Below are positions 7,776 to 15,428 of a stretch of 64,000 nucleotides of DNA, piece by piece. How positions within the stretch are numbered: position 1 is the stretch's first letter; each line of letters begins with the position of its first letter. The stretch is from Modestobacter sp. L9-4 (GTDB lineage: Bacteria; Actinomycetota; Actinomycetes; Mycobacteriales; Geodermatophilaceae). Below the pieces are notes generated by a model, which saw only the letters and a program-made list of their open reading frames with translations, was not told the origin of the DNA and ran no database searches. The position numbers and the translations under genes are program-made. The DNA lies in NCBI RefSeq assembly GCF_019112525.1, contig NZ_CP077800.1, forward strand, positions 2,976,001 to 3,040,000, given 5' to 3'.

Positions 7776-8801
7776 ATGTCCGAGACCCCGCTGCCCCTGT
7801 CCGTCCTCGAGCTGGCCACGGTCGGCACCGGGCAGACCACCGCCGACGCACTGGCCAACACCGTGGCGGTGGCCCAGGCCGCCGACCGGCTGGGCTACCG
7901 CCGGCTGTGGGTCGCCGAGCACCACAACATGCCGGCGGTGGCCAGCACCAACCCGCCGGTGCTCATCGCGCACCTGGCCGCGGTCACCGACCGGATCGTC
8001 GTCGGCTCGGGCGGGGTGATGCTGCCCAACCACGCCCCGCTCGTGGTCGCCGAGCAGTTCGCGCTGCTCGAGGCGCTGCACCCGGGCCGGATCGACCTGG
8101 GCATCGGCCGCGCCCCGGGCACCGACCAGCACACCGCGCTCGCGCTGCGCCGCGACCCGAAGGCGCTGTCGGCCGAGGACTTCCCGCAGAACCTGCTCGA
8201 CCTGCTGGGGCTGTTCGGCGACGAGCGGGTGCAGGGCGGCCTCGCCGAGCGGTTCAGCGCCACCCCGGCCGCGGTCACCGCGCCCCGGGTCGGACTGCTG
8301 GGCTCCAGCAGCTTCTCCGCGCAGCTGGCCGGTCAGCTCGGGCTGCCCTTCACCTTCGCCCACCACTTCGGCAGCCCGCACACCGTGGCCGCGCTGGAGG
8401 TCTACCGCGAGGAGTTCGTGCCCTCGCCGCAGCTGGACCGGCCCTACGCGGTGGTCACCGCGAACACGCTGGTCGCCGACTCCGACGAGGAGGCCGCCCG
8501 GCTGGCGCTGCCGGGGCAGCTCATGCGGCTGTCGATCCGCACCGGCCGGCTGCGCCCGGTGCCCAGCCTGGAGGAGTCCGCGGTGCACCCCGAGCGCGCC
8601 GCGGCGGAGAACATGCCGAGCAACGCCGTCATCGGCGGGCCGGAGCGGGTCGTGGCGGAGCTGCGGGCGCTCGCTGCCCAGACCGGGGCCGACGAGCTGA
8701 TGATCACCGCATCCACCCACGGGGTGGCCGAGCGCGTGCACAGCCTGGAGCTGCTGGCAGCCGCCTGGGGTCTCTCGCCCGCCCAGCCGGTCGCTGCCTG
8801 A
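7776..8801 (+). CDS. LLM-class flavin-dependent oxidoreductase
   Basis: The 341-residue luciferase-like monooxygenase fold is evident from LPLSVLELATVG at the start, RRLWVAEHHNMPAVASTNPPVLIAHLAAVTDRI at about 47-80, VGSGGVMLPNHAPL, and LHPGRIDLGIGRAPGTD. The family uses reduced FMN or F420; the substrate is unknown. It lies 43 nt downstream of marR and may share its transcript. The ATG at MSETPLPL was chosen because upstream TTG/GTG codons precede the conserved N-terminal strand by too much. Confidence 0.88.
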   Translation: MSETPLPLSVLELATVGTGQTTADALANTVAVAQAADRLGYRRLWVAEHHNMPAVASTNPPVLIAHLAAVTDRIVVGSGGVMLPNHAPLVVAEQFALLEALHPGRIDLGIGRAPGTDQHTALALRRDPKALSAEDFPQNLLDLLGLFGDERVQGGLAERFSATPAAVTAPRVGLLGSSSFSAQLAGQLGLPFTFAHHFGSPHTVAALEVYREEFVPSPQLDRPYAVVTANTLVADSDEEAARLALPGQLMRLSIRTGRLRPVPSLEESAVHPERAAAENMPSNAVIGGPERVVAELRALAAQTGADELMITASTHGVAERVHSLELLAAAWGLSPAQPVAA

Positions 8802-8802
8802 G

Positions 8803-8840
8803 CCCGTCGTCCCGCACCCGTGAGGGCGCGGGACGACGGG
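8803..8840. terminator. Bidirectional terminator hairpin
   Basis: A 13-bp perfect inverted repeat (8803-8815 with 8828-8840) separates the convergent monooxygenase and membrane-protein genes. Confidence 0.65.
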
Positions 8841-8850
8841 AGGGTGCGGC

Positions 8851-9444
8851 TCAGGCGGCCTTGAGGACGGCGGCCTTCAGGCTGGTGAGGCCGGCGCCGA
8901 ACGCGCCGCGGACGGTGGAGGCGGTGCGCTGCTGCTCGCCCTGCTGGGCGGCGAGCACGATCAGCACCGCGGTGAGCGCGGGGTTGACCCACTGCAGCGG
9001 CTTCTGCGCCTTCTGCGCGGAGGCCACGTCGTCCGGGGTGAGGGCGGACGGCTCGGTCGCGGTCGCGCTGGGCACGCCGCCGTTGACCGACTTGGCGCCG
9101 ATCTTCGCGCCGAACGCGCCGCTGGTGGCGGTGGTGACGATGGCGGAGACGGTGAGCACGCTCTTGAGCACGGTGTTCAGCGTCGCGCCGGACTCGGTGG
9201 CCACCCGGCCACGGTCCGCGCGCAGCATGCCGACCGAGCCGATCACGTGTGCGCCGATGGCGGCGGCCTGCACGGGCGCCCAGGCGCCCCAGCCGATGGA
9301 GGACAGGCGGGTGCGCTCGGTGCTGTCCTTGGCGGCGGCCGCGGCCTTGTTCAGCCCGACGGCGCCCATGAGGTTGCCACCGAACCAGGCGGCGAGGCCG
9401 AGGTCGTGCATGGAGCGCAGGACGGTGTGCTGGTCGTTCGACAT
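8851..9444 (-). CDS. Hypothetical membrane-associated protein (197 aa)
   Basis: I do not recognise the family. Several hydrophobic Ala/Gly-rich segments are visible at about 12-30, 52-72, 88-110 and 150-168, separated by polar stretches such as AAAAAKDSTERTRL and TPDDVASAQKAQKPL. It could be a small integral membrane protein with two to four helices. The ATG is preceded by GAGGAG, so the start is well supported. A candidate small gene lies 42 nt upstream on the same strand. Confidence 0.65.
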   Translation of the reverse strand: MSNDQHTVLRSMHDLGLAAWFGGNLMGAVGLNKAAAAAKDSTERTRLSSIGWGAWAPVQAAAIGAHVIGSVGMLRADRGRVATESGATLNTVLKSVLTVSAIVTTATSGAFGAKIGAKSVNGGVPSATATEPSALTPDDVASAQKAQKPLQWVNPALTAVLIVLAAQQGEQQRTASTVRGAFGAGLTSLKAAVLKAA

Positions 9445-9486
9445 GGTGGATCTCCTCGAGAGCTGCTCGGCCCGTGGGCCGCTGCG

Positions 9487-9561
9487 TCAGCCGGACGGTC
9501 TCCCCGGCTCTGGGGACAGCCGTGCCCGCCAGCCGAGATCACCAATCCCGTTGTGCGCCAT
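9487..9561 (-). CDS. Candidate 24-residue small protein
   Basis: The peptide reads MAHNGIGDLGWR followed by ARLSPEPGRPSG. Its ATG is preceded by a GAGGTGAG ribosome site with about 5-7 nt spacing, among the better sites in this region. It lies in the 166-bp gap between the carboxyltransferase gene and the downstream membrane-protein gene. It could be a real small protein or a leader peptide. No homologue is known to me. Confidence 0.4.
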   Translation of the reverse strand: MAHNGIGDLGWRARLSPEPGRPSG

Positions 9562-9610
9562 CGAACTCACCTCGTGTGACGGAGGGAGACCCCGAGCGCC
9601 GCGGGGTGGG

Positions 9611-11131
9611 TCAGGTGCCGAGGTGGCGCCAGCGGCGGGTGCGGCTGCGCATCCGCTCGACGTCGTCGCGGCCCAGCAGCCCGGCCAGCTCCTGGGCCAG
9701 CACGCGGCCCAGGCGGCGGCAGAACTCGGTCGGCTCGTCGGCGGCGTCGGGACGCTCGGGCACGACCCGGTCGACGATGCCGGCCCGCCACAGGTCGGTC
9801 GCCCGGATGCCCTGGGCGGCGGCCATCTCCCCGGCGTGTGTGACGTCGCGGTGCACGATCGCGGAGGCGCCCTCCGGCGGCAGCGGGCCCAGCCAGCCGT
9901 TGGCCGCGGCCAGCACCCGGTCGGCCGGCACCAGGGCGAGCGCGCCGCCGCCGGTGCCCTGACCGAGCAGCACGGCCAGGGTGGGTGCGGGCAGCGTGAC
10001 CAGGTCGGACAGGCAGCGGGCGATCTCCCCGGCCAGCCCGCCCTGCTCGGCGGCCACCGACAGCGCGGCGCCGGGGGTGTCGATGAGGGTGAGCAGCGGC
10101 AGCCGGAGCTCGGCGGCCAGCCGCATGCCGCGCCGGGCCTCCCGGAGGGCACCGGGGCCCAGCGGCGCGGTCGGTGACTGCCCGCGCCGGTCCTGACCGA
10201 GCACCACGCACGGGGCGCCGCCGAAGCGGGCCAGCGCCAGCAGCAGCCCGGGGTCGGACTCCCCGGCGCCGGTGCCGTTGAGCGCGACGACGTCGGTGGC
10301 CGCGGTGCGCAGCAGCTGCCGCACGCCGGGGCGGTCGGCGCGGCGGGAGGCGGTCACGACGTCCCAGGCGCTGCGGCCGTCCTCGGGGTCGTCGGCGTCC
10401 GTGCCGTCGTCGGGGTCGGGCGGGGCGACCGTGGCGTCGCGGTGCCAGGTCGCCCGTGCCGCGAGCACCCGCAGGGCCCGGTCGGCGACGTCGGCGATCT
10501 CGGCGTGCGGGACGACGCCGTCGATCAGCCCGCGCGCGGCCAGGTTCTCCGCGGTCTGCACGTTCTCGGGGAACGGCTCGCCGTAGAGCGCCTCGTAGAC
10601 CCGCGGGCCCAGGAAGCCGATCGCCGCGCCGGGCTCGGCGATGGTGACGTGGCCCAGCGATCCCCAGGAGGCCAGCACCCCGCCGAAGGTCGGGCCGCGC
10701 AGGTAGACGAGGTAGGGCAGCCCCGCCTCCTTGTGCCGGGCGATCGCGGCGGTGATGCCGACCATCTGCAGGAAAGCCACGGTGCCCTCCTGCATGCGGG
10801 TGCCGCCGGACACCGGGGCGGCCAGCAGTGGCAGCCCCTCGGCGGTGGCCCGCTCGATCGCGTCCATCAGCCGCTCGGCGGTCGCGGTGCCGATCGAGCC
10901 GGCCAGGAAGCCGAACTCACCGGCCACCACCGCGACCCGGCGGCCGCGCAGCGTCGCCTCGCCGGTGACGATCGCCTCGTCCTGCTGGGTCCTCGCCACG
11001 GCCCGGGCCAGCTCGGCGGCGTAGGCGTCCTCGACCGCGCGGGGCGGCACGGGGGTGTCCCACGACCGCCACGAGCCCGGGTCGAGCACCAGGTCACGCA
11101 GCGAGCGGGCGTCCAGCCGCGCCGGGGTCAC
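9611..11131 (-). CDS. Fused beta-alpha acyl-CoA carboxyltransferase (AccD/AccA-like)
   Basis: The 506-residue protein contains both crotonase-fold halves. The AccD-like half spans about 40-230: VAGEFGFLAGSIGTAT, SGGTRMQEGTVAFLQ, PTFGGVLASWGSLGH, IGFLGPRVYE. The AccA-like half spans about 290-490: LLTLIDTPGAAL, LLGQGTGGGALAL, LGPLPPEGASAIV. It would transfer or remove a carboxyl group on an acyl-CoA. No zinc-finger cysteines are seen at the N-terminus and no biotin carrier or biotin carboxylase gene is in this operon. GTG overlaps the TGA of the CoA-transferase gene. A decarboxylase role is possible (see findings). Confidence 0.85.
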   Translation of the reverse strand: MTPARLDARSLRDLVLDPGSWRSWDTPVPPRAVEDAYAAELARAVARTQQDEAIVTGEATLRGRRVAVVAGEFGFLAGSIGTATAERLMDAIERATAEGLPLLAAPVSGGTRMQEGTVAFLQMVGITAAIARHKEAGLPYLVYLRGPTFGGVLASWGSLGHVTIAEPGAAIGFLGPRVYEALYGEPFPENVQTAENLAARGLIDGVVPHAEIADVADRALRVLAARATWHRDATVAPPDPDDGTDADDPEDGRSAWDVVTASRRADRPGVRQLLRTAATDVVALNGTGAGESDPGLLLALARFGGAPCVVLGQDRRGQSPTAPLGPGALREARRGMRLAAELRLPLLTLIDTPGAALSVAAEQGGLAGEIARCLSDLVTLPAPTLAVLLGQGTGGGALALVPADRVLAAANGWLGPLPPEGASAIVHRDVTHAGEMAAAQGIRATDLWRAGIVDRVVPERPDAADEPTEFCRRLGRVLAQELAGLLGRDDVERMRSRTRRWRHLGT

Positions 11132-12381
11132 GTGGCGTGCCCGTCCTCGACGTCGGCACCCTCGCCGTCGGGCTGGGGGACGCCGTCGGGCTGGGGGACG
11201 CCGTCGGGCCGGGACAGCCAGGCGCGCAGCGCGTCGCCGTCGGCGCCGAGCACCGGCGGGGGAGCGTGCTCGGTGCGGGTGGTCTCGACCTCGCCGTCCG
11301 GGCCGGGTGCGAAGAACCGCAGCGGCGGGCCGGGCAGGGTCAGCGGGCCGGCGGTCGGGTGGTCGACGCTGATCGCCAGGCCCTGGGACAGGGTCTGCTC
11401 CCAGGCATAGACCTCGTCCAGGGTGCGCACCTTGCCGGCCGGCACCCCGGCGGCGTCCAGGCGCGCCAGCAGGTCGGGGGCCTCGATGTCGGCGAAGGTG
11501 CGCTCCAGCAGCTCGATCAGCTCGGCGCGGTGCCCGACCCGCTCGCCGTTCGTGGCGAACCCCTCGGCCGCGGGGTCCAGACCGAACTCGGTGCACAGCC
11601 GCTTCCAGAGGCCCTCGCTGCCGCAGGACAGCTGCACGCTGCCCCCGGCGCAGCGGAACAGCCCGTAGGGGGCGATCGAGGGGTGGTGGTTGCCCTGCCC
11701 GCGGTTGACCTGGCCGGCCACCGTGTAGGCCGTGCCCTGGAAGGCGTGCACACCGACGACGGCGGCCAGCAGCGAGGTGCGCACCACCTGGCCCAGGCCG
11801 GTGCGCTCGCGCTCCAGCAGCGCCGCCAGCACCCCGTAGGCGCCGTACATCCCGGCGAGCAGGTCACCGATCGGGACGCCGACCTTCTGCGGGTCGTCGG
11901 GGCCCGAGCCGGTCAGCGACATCAGCCCGGCCTCGCCCTGGGCGATCTGGTCGTAGCCGGCCCGCTGCCCCTCGGGGCCGTCGTGGCCGAAGCCGCTGAT
12001 CGACAGCTGCACCAGTCGCGGGTTGAGCTCGGCGAGCACGTCGGTGCCGAAGCCGAGGCGGGCCAGCGTGCCGGGGCGGAAGTTCTCCAGCAGCACGTCC
12101 GCGCGGCGCACCAGCTCGGTGAGCACCTGCTTGTCCGCCTCGTCCTTGAGGTCGAGGGTGATCGACTCCTTGTTGCGGTTCGCGGAGAAGAAGTACGTCG
12201 ACTCCCGGCCGGAGTCGGTGTCCACGAACGGCGGGCCCCAGCCGCGGCTGTCGTCGCCGCTGCCGGGGCTCTCCACCTTGACCACCCGGGCTCCCAGGTC
12301 GCCGAGCATCATCCCGGCGTGCGGCCCGGCGAGGGCCCGGGTCAGGTCGACGACGAGCACGCCGTCCAGCGGTCCGGTCAC
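11128..12381 (-). CDS. CaiB/BaiF (family III) CoA-transferase
   Basis: The 417-residue product starts MTGPLDGVLVVDLTRALAGPHAGMMLGDLGA, the typical family III N-terminus, followed by RVVKVESPGSGDDSRGWGPP. NRNKESITLDLKD and DVLLENFRPGTLARLGFG are also characteristic. Such enzymes move CoA between carboxylic acids through the conserved aspartate in the YDQIAQGEAGLMS region. The last 30 residues hold a PDGVPQ tandem repeat encoded by an 18-bp direct repeat. It is the middle gene of an operon with the carrier upstream and the carboxyltransferase downstream. Confidence 0.9.
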   Translation of the reverse strand: MTGPLDGVLVVDLTRALAGPHAGMMLGDLGARVVKVESPGSGDDSRGWGPPFVDTDSGRESTYFFSANRNKESITLDLKDEADKQVLTELVRRADVLLENFRPGTLARLGFGTDVLAELNPRLVQLSISGFGHDGPEGQRAGYDQIAQGEAGLMSLTGSGPDDPQKVGVPIGDLLAGMYGAYGVLAALLERERTGLGQVVRTSLLAAVVGVHAFQGTAYTVAGQVNRGQGNHHPSIAPYGLFRCAGGSVQLSCGSEGLWKRLCTEFGLDPAAEGFATNGERVGHRAELIELLERTFADIEAPDLLARLDAAGVPAGKVRTLDEVYAWEQTLSQGLAISVDHPTAGPLTLPGPPLRFFAPGPDGEVETTRTEHAPPPVLGADGDALRAWLSRPDGVPQPDGVPQPDGEGADVEDGHAT

Positions 12382-12390
12382 GAGAGCCTC

Positions 12391-13719
12391 CTACAGCCAG
12401 CCGGGGACGACGAAGACCAGCCAGGCCACCAGCGGTCCGATGACCACCACGGCACCTGAGTAGCCCAGCATCTGCTTGTAGAACCGGTCGCGGTCGATGT
12501 CCTGGGCGTTGGCCAGCACCAGCGCACCGTTGGTCGAGAACGGGCTGACGTCGACGATCGTCGCGGCCACGGCCAGCGCGGCCACCACCCCGACGGCACC
12601 GATCGACCCGTCGAGCAGGAAGGGCACGGCCAGCGAGATGGCCACACCGAGGATCGCGGTGGAGGAGGCGAACGCCGAGACCACCGCACCGATGTAGGCC
12701 AGCAGCAGGGCCACCAGCAGCGGGCTGCCCAGCTTGGTCACCGACTCGCCGACGTACTCGATGGTGCCGGCCTCCTGCAGCACGTACACGAAGGTCAGCA
12801 CACCGGCGATGAGCAGCACCGTCGACCAGCTGATCTGCATGACCGCGCCCTTGTGCCGGGCGGCGGAGAACAGCGCCAGCACGGTCGCGATGGTGATGGA
12901 GACGAAGCCGATGTCCAGGTCGAAGGCCAGCGCCAGCACCGCCAGCGTCAGCAGCCCGACCAGCGTGAGGACCTGCTCGGCGGTGATCCGCCCGGTGGAC
13001 GGCTCGTCGTCGGCGTCCCCGGTGGTGCGCACCCCGTGGCCTTTGACGACCTGCCCGGCGCCACCGGCGGAGGCCAGCTCCCGCTCGGCGGCGACCTCGT
13101 CGCCGACCCGGCGGCTGAGCAGCTGCCGGCCACCGAACACCAGGAACAGCACGACCGCGATGGCGATGTTGAAGCCCAGGCTGGCCAGGAAGACCGTCAG
13201 CGGGCTGCCGGGCAGGCCGTTGTCGGCGACGACCTTGTTCACCGTGACGCCGTAGACGCTGATCGGGGAGAACCCGCCGCCCTGGGCGCCGTGGACGACC
13301 ATCATGCCCATCAGCAGGGGGTTGATCCGGTACTTCGCGGCGAAGCCCAGCGCGATCGGCGCGACGATCGCGACCGCGGCGGGGGAGAGGGCGCCGATCG
13401 CGGTGAGCACGGCGGTGACGGCGAACATGATCCAGGGGATCAGGGCCACCCGGCCGGCCACCAGCTTCACCGCCCCGCGCACCAGCAGGTCGACCGTGCC
13501 GTTGTTCTGGGCGATGGCGAACAGGTAGGTGACGCCGATCAGCGTCAGGACCAGCCCCGCCGGGAAGCCCTCGAGGATGTCGTTGGTGCTCATCCCGACG
13601 GCGAGCGTGCCCACCAGGAAGGCCGCCACGAACGCCAGGGCGCCCATGTTGATCGGCAGCACGGTGGCGATCGCGAAGATCGCGACCAGCGCCAGGATGG
13701 AGATGATCTCGGGTGACAC
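12391..13719 (-). CDS. MatC-like dicarboxylate/malonate carrier
   Basis: The 442-residue integral membrane protein has roughly 10-12 hydrophobic helices, starting PEIISILALVAIFAIATVLPINMGALAF, typical of the MatC N-terminal domain. Substrate-loop-like patterns include SPAAVAIVAPIALGF and DVSPFSTNGALVLANAQ. MatC proteins carry malonate or related dicarboxylates. GTG start with GGGAG just upstream; a start 13 codons earlier would add an arginine-rich tail and seems less likely. Nine nt separate its stop from the CoA-transferase ATG. Confidence 0.82.
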   Translation of the reverse strand: MSPEIISILALVAIFAIATVLPINMGALAFVAAFLVGTLAVGMSTNDILEGFPAGLVLTLIGVTYLFAIAQNNGTVDLLVRGAVKLVAGRVALIPWIMFAVTAVLTAIGALSPAAVAIVAPIALGFAAKYRINPLLMGMMVVHGAQGGGFSPISVYGVTVNKVVADNGLPGSPLTVFLASLGFNIAIAVVLFLVFGGRQLLSRRVGDEVAAERELASAGGAGQVVKGHGVRTTGDADDEPSTGRITAEQVLTLVGLLTLAVLALAFDLDIGFVSITIATVLALFSAARHKGAVMQISWSTVLLIAGVLTFVYVLQEAGTIEYVGESVTKLGSPLLVALLLAYIGAVVSAFASSTAILGVAISLAVPFLLDGSIGAVGVVAALAVAATIVDVSPFSTNGALVLANAQDIDRDRFYKQMLGYSGAVVVIGPLVAWLVFVVPGWL

Positions 13720-13798
13720 GGTTCTCCCACGGCGTCGTCGCTGCGGCCGGGTGGTCACCCGGAGACGTGGGTCACCCTCTCATGATCGCCCGGACCGC

Positions 13799-14380
13799 TC
13801 AGCCCAGGCACAGCCAGCCGCCGGACGGCGTGACGACGGCGTCGACCCGGCGGTCGTGCTCCCCGGCCGGCAGGTCCTCGAGCAGCTCGTCGTCGAAGAC
13901 CACCGCCACCAGCACGGCGTCGGGACGGGCGTGGCGCAGCGCGCGGTCGTAGTACCCCCCGCCGCGCCCCAGCCGGGTGCCGTCGGCGGCGACCGCCAGC
14001 GCCGGGACGACGACGACGTCGGCGGCGGCCAGGGCGCTGCCCGGCAGCCGTGGACCGCCCGGCTCTAGGAGCCCGAAGCGGCCCGGCACCAGCTCCCCGG
14101 CGGCCTCCGCCCAGGACAGCTCGCGGCCCCAGGGCGGCACCACGGGCAGCAGCACCCGGCCGGGCAGCGCCGCGGGCAGCCGGCCGGCGCCGGGCTCCTC
14201 GGCCAGCGGGACGTACCCGGCGACCACGCCGGCGGCCCGCACGACCGGGGCGCCGGCGAGGGCGGTGGCCAGCGCGTCGGCGGCCGCCGCGCGCTCCGCG
14301 GCCGGTCGGGCGGACCGCCTGGCCAGGCCCGATGTGCGCAGCGTCGCCTTGGCGTTCACCACGACGGGGGAGTCGGACAC
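13799..14380 (-). CDS. 5-formyltetrahydrofolate cyclo-ligase
   Basis: The 193-residue enzyme converts 5-formyl-THF to 5,10-methenyl-THF using ATP. The family signature GTRLGRGGGYYDRAL is present at about 134-148, and FGLLEPG precedes it. KATLR near the N-terminus matches the phosphate-binding start of the family. The GTG lies 6 nt after a TAGCCT box on this strand. It is divergent from galU with only 26 bp between start codons, in the order seen in mycobacteria (Rv0992c-galU). Confidence 0.92.
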   Translation of the reverse strand: MSDSPVVVNAKATLRTSGLARRSARPAAERAAAADALATALAGAPVVRAAGVVAGYVPLAEEPGAGRLPAALPGRVLLPVVPPWGRELSWAEAAGELVPGRFGLLEPGGPRLPGSALAAADVVVVPALAVAADGTRLGRGGGYYDRALRHARPDAVLVAVVFDDELLEDLPAGEHDRRVDAVVTPSGGWLCLG

Positions 14381-14406
14381 GGCGGCAGGCTAGCTACCCT
14401 CGCCGC
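14381..14406. promoter_or_regulatory. Overlapping divergent leaderless promoters (cyclo-ligase / galU)
   Basis: The 26-bp gap holds TACCCT (14395-14400) 6 nt before the galU ATG and, on the other strand, TAGCCT (14392-14387) 6 nt before the cyclo-ligase GTG. The -10 boxes nearly abut around CTAGCTA. Both transcripts should be leaderless. Confidence 0.65.
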
Positions 14407-15339
14407 ATGTCGAGCCCTTCCGAGCCGCGTCCGACCGTCAAGGCCGTCATCCCGGTCGCCGGGATGGGCACCCGCTTCCTGCCCGCCACCAAGGCGGTGC
14501 CCAAGGAGCTGCTGCCCGTCGTCGACCGGCCTGCCCTGCAGTACATCGTCGAGGAGGCCGCACGCGCCGGGCTCGACGAGGTCCTCATGGTCACCGGCCG
14601 CAACAAGGGCGCGATCGAGGACTTCTTCGACCGCACGCCCGAGCTCGAGGCGGCGCTGGAGAAGAAGGGCGACCAGGCCCGCCTCGACGCGGTCAACGAG
14701 TCCACCGACGTCGCGCAGGTCTTCTTCGTCCGCCAGGGCGAGGCCAAGGGCCTGGGCCACGCGGTGCTGCAGGCCGCCGCCTTCGTCGGCGACGAGGCCT
14801 TCGCGGTGCTGCTCGGCGACGACATCATCGACGCCCGCGACCTGCTGCTGGAGCAGATGCTCGCCGTCCAGGCCGAGCACGGCGGCGCGGTCATCGCGCT
14901 GCTGGACGTGGGCGCGGACAACATCTCCAAGTACGGCGCGGTCGCCGTCGAGGACGCGCAGGTGTCCGGTTCCGGCGACCCGGTGTTCCGGGTGACCGGC
15001 ATGGTCGAGAAGCCCCCGGCCGGCGAGGCGCCGAGCTCGCTGGCGATCATCGGCCGCTACGTGCTGCCCGCCGAGGTCTTCGACGCCATCCGGGCCACCC
15101 CGCCCGGCCGCGGCGGGGAGATCCAGCTCACCGACGCGCTGCTGAAGCTGGTCGAGGACGGCGTCCCGGTGCACGGCGTGGTCTTCTCCGGCCGCCGCTA
15201 CGACACCGGCGACAAGCTCGACTACCTCAAGGCCGTCGTCCAGCTGGCCGTCGAGCGCGAGGACCTCGGTCCGGACTTCGGGCCGTGGCTGCGGTCTTTC
15301 GTCACAGACCTGCCCACCGAGGGCGCGTCGCCGGCCTGA
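14407..15339 (+). CDS. galU: UTP-glucose-1-phosphate uridylyltransferase
   Basis: The 310-residue cytoplasmic enzyme makes UDP-glucose. It has the nucleotide-binding motif IPVAGMGTRFLPATKAVPKE at 14-33, KLLP-like ELLPVVDRPALQYIVEEA, LGDDIID near 138, and FSGRRYDTGDKLDYLKA close to the end. UDP-glucose could feed the exopolysaccharide locus in this window. Gene order galU-glp-rimJ-sepX is conserved in actinobacteria. Confidence 0.95.
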   Translation: MSSPSEPRPTVKAVIPVAGMGTRFLPATKAVPKELLPVVDRPALQYIVEEAARAGLDEVLMVTGRNKGAIEDFFDRTPELEAALEKKGDQARLDAVNESTDVAQVFFVRQGEAKGLGHAVLQAAAFVGDEAFAVLLGDDIIDARDLLLEQMLAVQAEHGGAVIALLDVGADNISKYGAVAVEDAQVSGSGDPVFRVTGMVEKPPAGEAPSSLAIIGRYVLPAEVFDAIRATPPGRGGEIQLTDALLKLVEDGVPVHGVVFSGRRYDTGDKLDYLKAVVQLAVEREDLGPDFGPWLRSFVTDLPTEGASPA

Positions 15340-15428
15340 CCGACCCGGTCAGGAGGCACCATCGCTCCCTGAGAGGTCCGTCGAGCGGCGGGTCCGGCCG
15401 ATCTCTGGCCGTGGAGGGAGCGACGACG

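Noticed and set aside
13720-13758. Upstream start for the MatC-like carrier
   Set aside because: It adds only an Arg-rich stretch, while the GTG at 13719 has a ribosome site and starts at the expected membrane segment.
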